A DNA stretch of 64,000 nucleotides from the NCBI GenBank assembly GCA_052244495.1, contig JBQPXH010000007.1. One strand, given 5' to 3'. Shown piece after piece: positions 61,107 to 64,000 of this stretch. Source of the stretch: Cereibacter_A sp052244495 (GTDB lineage: Bacteria > Pseudomonadota > Alphaproteobacteria > Rhodobacterales > Rhodobacteraceae). The notes under the pieces were generated by a model. That model was not told the origin of the DNA. It made no database searches and worked only from the letters and a program-made list of their open reading frames with translations. The position numbers and the translations under genes were made by a program. The number at the start of each line of letters is the position of its first letter. Within the stretch, counting starts at the first letter, position 1.

Positions 61107-62081
61107 TCACTGGAGCAGCCCCGCCTCGCGGAAGTACTTCTCCGCACCCGGATGGAGCGGCGCCGAGAGGCCATCGCTGATCATTTCGGCCGGCTCGAGC
61201 TTCTCGAAGGCCGGATGCAGGCTGCGGAACTGGTCGATGTCCGAGAAGACCGCCTTCACCAGTGCATAGACCACGTCGTCCGGTGTCTCGGCCGAGGTGA
61301 CGAGCGTGGCGCCCACCCCGAAGGTCTGCGTGTCCTCGGGATTGCCGCGATACATTCCGCCCGGGATGGTGGCCTTGCGGTAGTAGGGGTTGTCGTTCAC
61401 CAGCTTGTCCACGGCTTCGCCCGAGACGTTCACCAGCGTCGCGTCGCAGGCCGTCGTCGCCTCCTGGATCGAGCCCGAGGGGTGACCGACCGTGTAGACC
61501 ATCGCGTCGATGTTGTTGTCGCAAAGCGCCTGGCTCTGCTCGCCGGCCTGCAGTTCGGAGGTCAGGGTGAAGTCGCCCATCGTCCAGCCGAGCGCGTTCA
61601 TCAGCACTTCCATCGTGTCGCGCTGGCCAGAGCCCGGGTTGCCCACATTCACGCGCTTGCCCTTCAGATCCTCGAAGTTGGCGATCCCGGCATCGGCGCG
61701 GGCGACCACGGTGAAGGGCTCGGGATGCAGCGAGAAGACGGAGCGCAGTTCCGGATAGGCGCCCTGCTCTGCGAAGGTGCCCTCACCCTCGTAGGCCTTG
61801 TACTGCACGTCGGACTGGGCCACGCCGAAGTCCAGTTCGCCCGAGCGGACCGCGTTGACGTTGTAGACCGAGCCGCCGGTGCTTTCGACCGCGCAGCGGA
61901 TACCGTGTTCGGAGCGGGTGCGCGACATCATCCGGCAGATGGCGCCGCCCGTGGGATAGTAGACGCCGGTGACCGCGCCGGTGCCGATCGAGACGAAATT
62001 CTCTTGTGCGAGGGCCGGCGACGCCAGCACGGCGAGCGCGCCCGCAAGGGCGCCGGCCAGAGCAGGTTTTCCCGTTCTCAT
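61107..62081 (-). CDS. TAXI family TRAP transporter solute-binding protein
   Basis: A 324-residue periplasmic protein with a Sec signal peptide (MRTGKPALAGALAGALAVLASPALA, then QENF). The TAXI family pattern is clear: FVSIGTGAVTGVYYPTGGAICRMM, GSVYNVNAVRSGELDFGVAQSDVQY, KRVNVGNPGSGQRDT and LPAGMY-like TIPGGMYRGN. It binds an organic or amino acid for the fused permease. The ATG at 62081 is preceded by AGGAGGAACAAC. It is the first gene of an operon running to 55775, divergent from an RpiR regulator. Confidence 0.93.
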   Translation of the reverse strand: MRTGKPALAGALAGALAVLASPALAQENFVSIGTGAVTGVYYPTGGAICRMMSRTRSEHGIRCAVESTGGSVYNVNAVRSGELDFGVAQSDVQYKAYEGEGTFAEQGAYPELRSVFSLHPEPFTVVARADAGIANFEDLKGKRVNVGNPGSGQRDTMEVLMNALGWTMGDFTLTSELQAGEQSQALCDNNIDAMVYTVGHPSGSIQEATTACDATLVNVSGEAVDKLVNDNPYYRKATIPGGMYRGNPEDTQTFGVGATLVTSAETPDDVVYALVKAVFSDIDQFRSLHPAFEKLEPAEMISDGLSAPLHPGAEKYFREAGLLQ

Positions 62082-62148
62082 CTTGTTGTTCCTCCTGTTG
62101 GACTTGGTCTCGATAGGATAATTCATTTGTGATATTTGTGACCGTAAC

Positions 62149-62166
62149 ACAATGCAATTGAATTGT
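62149..62166. promoter_or_regulatory. 18-bp near-perfect palindrome, candidate RpiR operator
   Basis: ACAATGCAATTGAATTGT matches its own reverse complement at 16 of 18 positions. It lies in an AT-rich patch, 68 bp upstream of the TAXI binding-protein start and 64 bp upstream of the likely RpiR start, which suits control of both divergent units. Confidence 0.6.
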
Positions 62167-62229
62167 CTCGCCGCGGTCGCGCCAATGCGTGCATCCGTCG
62201 GGGCGGGACGGACGCGGGGCCTTGGACGC

Positions 62230-63090
62230 ATGCATCAGGAGACGGAGATCCGGCAGGCGCTGATCCGCGTGGCAGCGGGCGACGGGCCGATCCTGCGTGG
62301 CTTCGCGGTCTGGCTGCTCGACAACCTCGCCGTGGTCGCCTTCAGCTCGATCCGCAGCCTGGCTGCTCAGGCGGGCACCAATCCGAACACCGTGACCCGG
62401 CTGGCGCGCGAGCTGGGCTACGACGGCTACGACAGCTTCCGGTCGGCGGTGCAGCAGGTCGTGCAACGCCGCAATACGCGCTACGGCGAGCGGGCACAGG
62501 CCCTTCGCCACCGCTCGGGAGCCGACATCTGGGAAGAGGCGCTGGCCGCGAACCTCGGGAATGTCGAGGCGCTCTTTTCGGCCGAGGGGATGGAGCTTCT
62601 GGAAAGCTGCATCGAGCCGCTGCTCTCGGCGCGCCGCGTCCATACTGTCGGGGTGCGGAGCTGCTTCGGCATCGCGCATTACTTCTCGTATGTCGGGGCG
62701 CATGCCTTTCCGAACTTCATCGAGGTTCCGGTGACGCCGGGCGGCATCCTGGATCAGGTTTCGGACGCGAGCGCCGAGGACATCGTGGTCGCGATCACCT
62801 ACGAGCATTATTCGGTCGAGGTCGTGCGGGCCTGCCACATCGCGCGCAACTGCGGCGCGCGCGTGCTGGCGCTGACCGACAGCCATTCCTCGCCCATCGC
62901 CGAAGGGGCGTGGAAGGTGGTTCGCCTGCCCATGGCGGGGCCGCAGATCATGCCCTCGCTCACGGCCGCCTTCATCACGGTCGAACTGCTGCTGTCGGCC
63001 ATGGCCGCGCGCTCGCCCGATGCCGCGGAGCGGCTGCTGGCCTTCGAGGCGAGGATGGAGCGCTTCGGCGGATATGTGCCCGACCGCTGA
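62230..63090 (+). CDS. RpiR/MurR family regulator (HTH plus SIS domain)
   Basis: A 286-residue regulator from the ATG at 62230 (MHQETEIRQALIRV). The HTH_6 domain covers about residues 5-75 (GFAVWLLDNLAVVAFSSIRSLAAQAGTNPNTVTRLARELGYDGYDSFRSAV). The SIS sugar-isomerase-type domain (about 115-245) has VHTVGVRSCFGIAHYFSYVG and DIVVAITYEHYSVEVVRACHIA. An earlier ATG at 62152 is less likely because it lies within the 18-bp palindrome. It probably controls the divergent TRAP/aminotransferase/BKACE operon in response to a pathway metabolite. Confidence 0.9.
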   Translation: MHQETEIRQALIRVAAGDGPILRGFAVWLLDNLAVVAFSSIRSLAAQAGTNPNTVTRLARELGYDGYDSFRSAVQQVVQRRNTRYGERAQALRHRSGADIWEEALAANLGNVEALFSAEGMELLESCIEPLLSARRVHTVGVRSCFGIAHYFSYVGAHAFPNFIEVPVTPGGILDQVSDASAEDIVVAITYEHYSVEVVRACHIARNCGARVLALTDSHSSPIAEGAWKVVRLPMAGPQIMPSLTAAFITVELLLSAMAARSPDAAERLLAFEARMERFGGYVPDR

Positions 63091-63270
63091 CTGCCGGCAT
63101 CCTGCCGGATTCTCGCCAGCGGCCGGTCGGCCGGTGCGTATCGGCCGGACGGCTTCCTCGTGCATTGCATCCCGAAGTCGTTTTGCTAGCCTGCACCTTG
63201 CCGCACGGGCGCTGCGGGAACGTTCCGGACAGGCAGGGAGACCGAGCATGAGCCACGCAGGACGCTGGGC

Positions 63271-64000
63271 GTGACGCCGCGGGTCGAGATCATCGCGCTC
63301 GGCGGAACCATCGCCAGCGTTCAGGGGGCCGGTCCGGGCGTGGTGCCCAGCCTGACGGCGGCCGATCTGCTCGACGCGGTTCCGGCGGCGGGCGGGATCG
63401 CCCATATCGGCGCCCGGAACCTCGCCAATGTTCCCTCGACCGAGATCGACCTGCCGCTCGTCCTGAGGCTCGCCACCGAGATCCATGCTCATGAAACCGA
63501 AGGCGTGGATGGCGTCGTCGTGACCCAGGGCACGGACACGATCGAGGAGACGGCCTTCGCGCTCGACCTGCTTCATGGCGGCGCGATGCCGGTCGTGGTG
63601 ACGGGTGCCATGCGCAACCCCTCGCTTCCGGGACCGGACGGTCCGGCGAATCTGGCCGCTGCGGTGGCCTGCGCAGCGGATCCCGCGTGCCGTGGGCAGG
63701 GCGTGCTCGTGGTCTTCGACGACGTGATCCATGCCGCGTCCTGGGTGCAGAAGGGCGACACCTCCTCGACCGGCGCCTTCCGCTCGCCCGCTCCGCTCGG
63801 CTGGATGTCCGAAGGCCGCCCCGTGCTGCGCGGGCCCGCACCCCGCCGTCCGGCGCTCTCGGTCGCTGACGGAACGGAGGTGCCCTTCGTGCCTATCCTC
63901 AAACCCGGCATCGGCGACCCGCCGCATCTGGTGCCTGCGGCCCTCGAGGCCGGCGCAGCGGGTATCGTGGCCGATCTTGCGGGCGGCGGTCATGCCCACC
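63271..64000 (+). CDS. Type II-like L-asparaginase (partial, runs off the right edge)
   Basis: The first 243 residues are present. VEIIALGGTIASVQGAG (first catalytic Thr) and VVVTQGTDTIEETAFALDLL (second catalytic Thr-Asp and the TIEET-type signature) identify the asparaginase/glutaminase fold. No signal peptide is visible, so the product appears cytoplasmic. The start is GTG at 63271. An 8-codon ORF from an ATG at 63248, with AGGGAG upstream, ends on the same GTGA, so translation may be coupled through this leader. It lies downstream of the RpiR gene on the same strand. Confidence 0.88.
   Translation, partial: MTPRVEIIALGGTIASVQGAGPGVVPSLTAADLLDAVPAAGGIAHIGARNLANVPSTEIDLPLVLRLATEIHAHETEGVDGVVVTQGTDTIEETAFALDLLHGGAMPVVVTGAMRNPSLPGPDGPANLAAAVACAADPACRGQGVLVVFDDVIHAASWVQKGDTSSTGAFRSPAPLGWMSEGRPVLRGPAPRRPALSVADGTEVPFVPILKPGIGDPPHLVPAALEAGAAGIVADLAGGGHAH

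Noticed and set aside
59188..61269. A 693-codon plus-strand ORF opposite the fused TRAP permease
   Set aside because: His/Asp/Arg-rich translation without motifs, typical of antisense to a membrane protein.

Overview
The window is about 64 kb of high-GC DNA from an alphaproteobacterium, most likely a purple non-sulfur member of the Rhodobacter/Cereibacter group (Rhodobacterales). Evidence: a short BLUF photoreceptor very close to remembered R. sphaeroides BlrB, a consensus FNR/FnrL-type site, several TRAP transporters, an RTX serralysin, c-di-GMP enzymes and assimilatory nitrate reduction genes. No rRNA, tRNA, CRISPR array, transposase or prophage was found. It reads as accessory chromosome or large-replicon sequence.

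Layout. 1-4043 (+): end of nirB, then nirD, nasA and a cobA-type methyltransferase, an assimilatory nitrate/nitrite operon with its own siroheme methylation step. 4265-4800: a chromosomal ccdAB toxin-antitoxin pair. 4930-10760: a PAS/GGDEF/EAL protein, a CDF metal exporter, two small proteins, a YdeI-like protein, and two intergenic regions that look like untranslated RNA genes; one has an FnrL-type site and an intrinsic terminator. 10992-19422 (-): a sugar-acid operon (IlvD/Edd dehydratase, TRAP DctPQM, beta-hydroxyacid dehydrogenase, small monooxygenase, homoserine-dehydrogenase-like oxidoreductase) with a LysR gene upstream. 19529-23378 (-): a secreted RTX metalloprotease and a small secreted protein.

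24138-32882: a chemoreceptor, the BLUF protein, a PerM/AI-2E-type permease, a GlsB/YeaQ membrane protein, a D-2-hydroxyacid dehydrogenase, a zinc-ribbon metallopeptidase, a MarR regulator divergent from two GSTs, and a small unknown gene. 33144-39650: lactate permease, an HWE histidine kinase and a CHASE4/GGDEF/EAL protein; the last two are divergent around a 28-bp perfect palindrome. 39810-46879: a heme-copper oxidase locus (CopD-like and DUF2231 membrane proteins, subunit II without CuA cysteines, fused subunit I-III, small subunit, ECF sigma factor, anti-sigma factor, Bax-inhibitor-1 and DUF2076 proteins).

46947-50585: acetate permease actP with yjcH, a DUF4157-type secreted protein and a NorE/NorF-like pair. 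50910-52912: a QseBC/PmrAB-like two-component system preceded by a PmrA-box-like direct repeat. 53138-55602: a second chemoreceptor and two small proteins. 55775-64000: a catabolic cluster (BKACE, class III aminotransferase, universal stress protein, fused TRAP permease, TAXI binding protein), a divergent RpiR regulator with an 18-bp palindromic site, and the start of an L-asparaginase.

The most unusual items are the CuA-less oxidase that also lacks the K-channel lysine, the FnrL-type-box/terminator small RNA candidate at 9.8-10.0 kb, the structured RNA candidate near 8.7 kb, and several strong operator-like palindromes.
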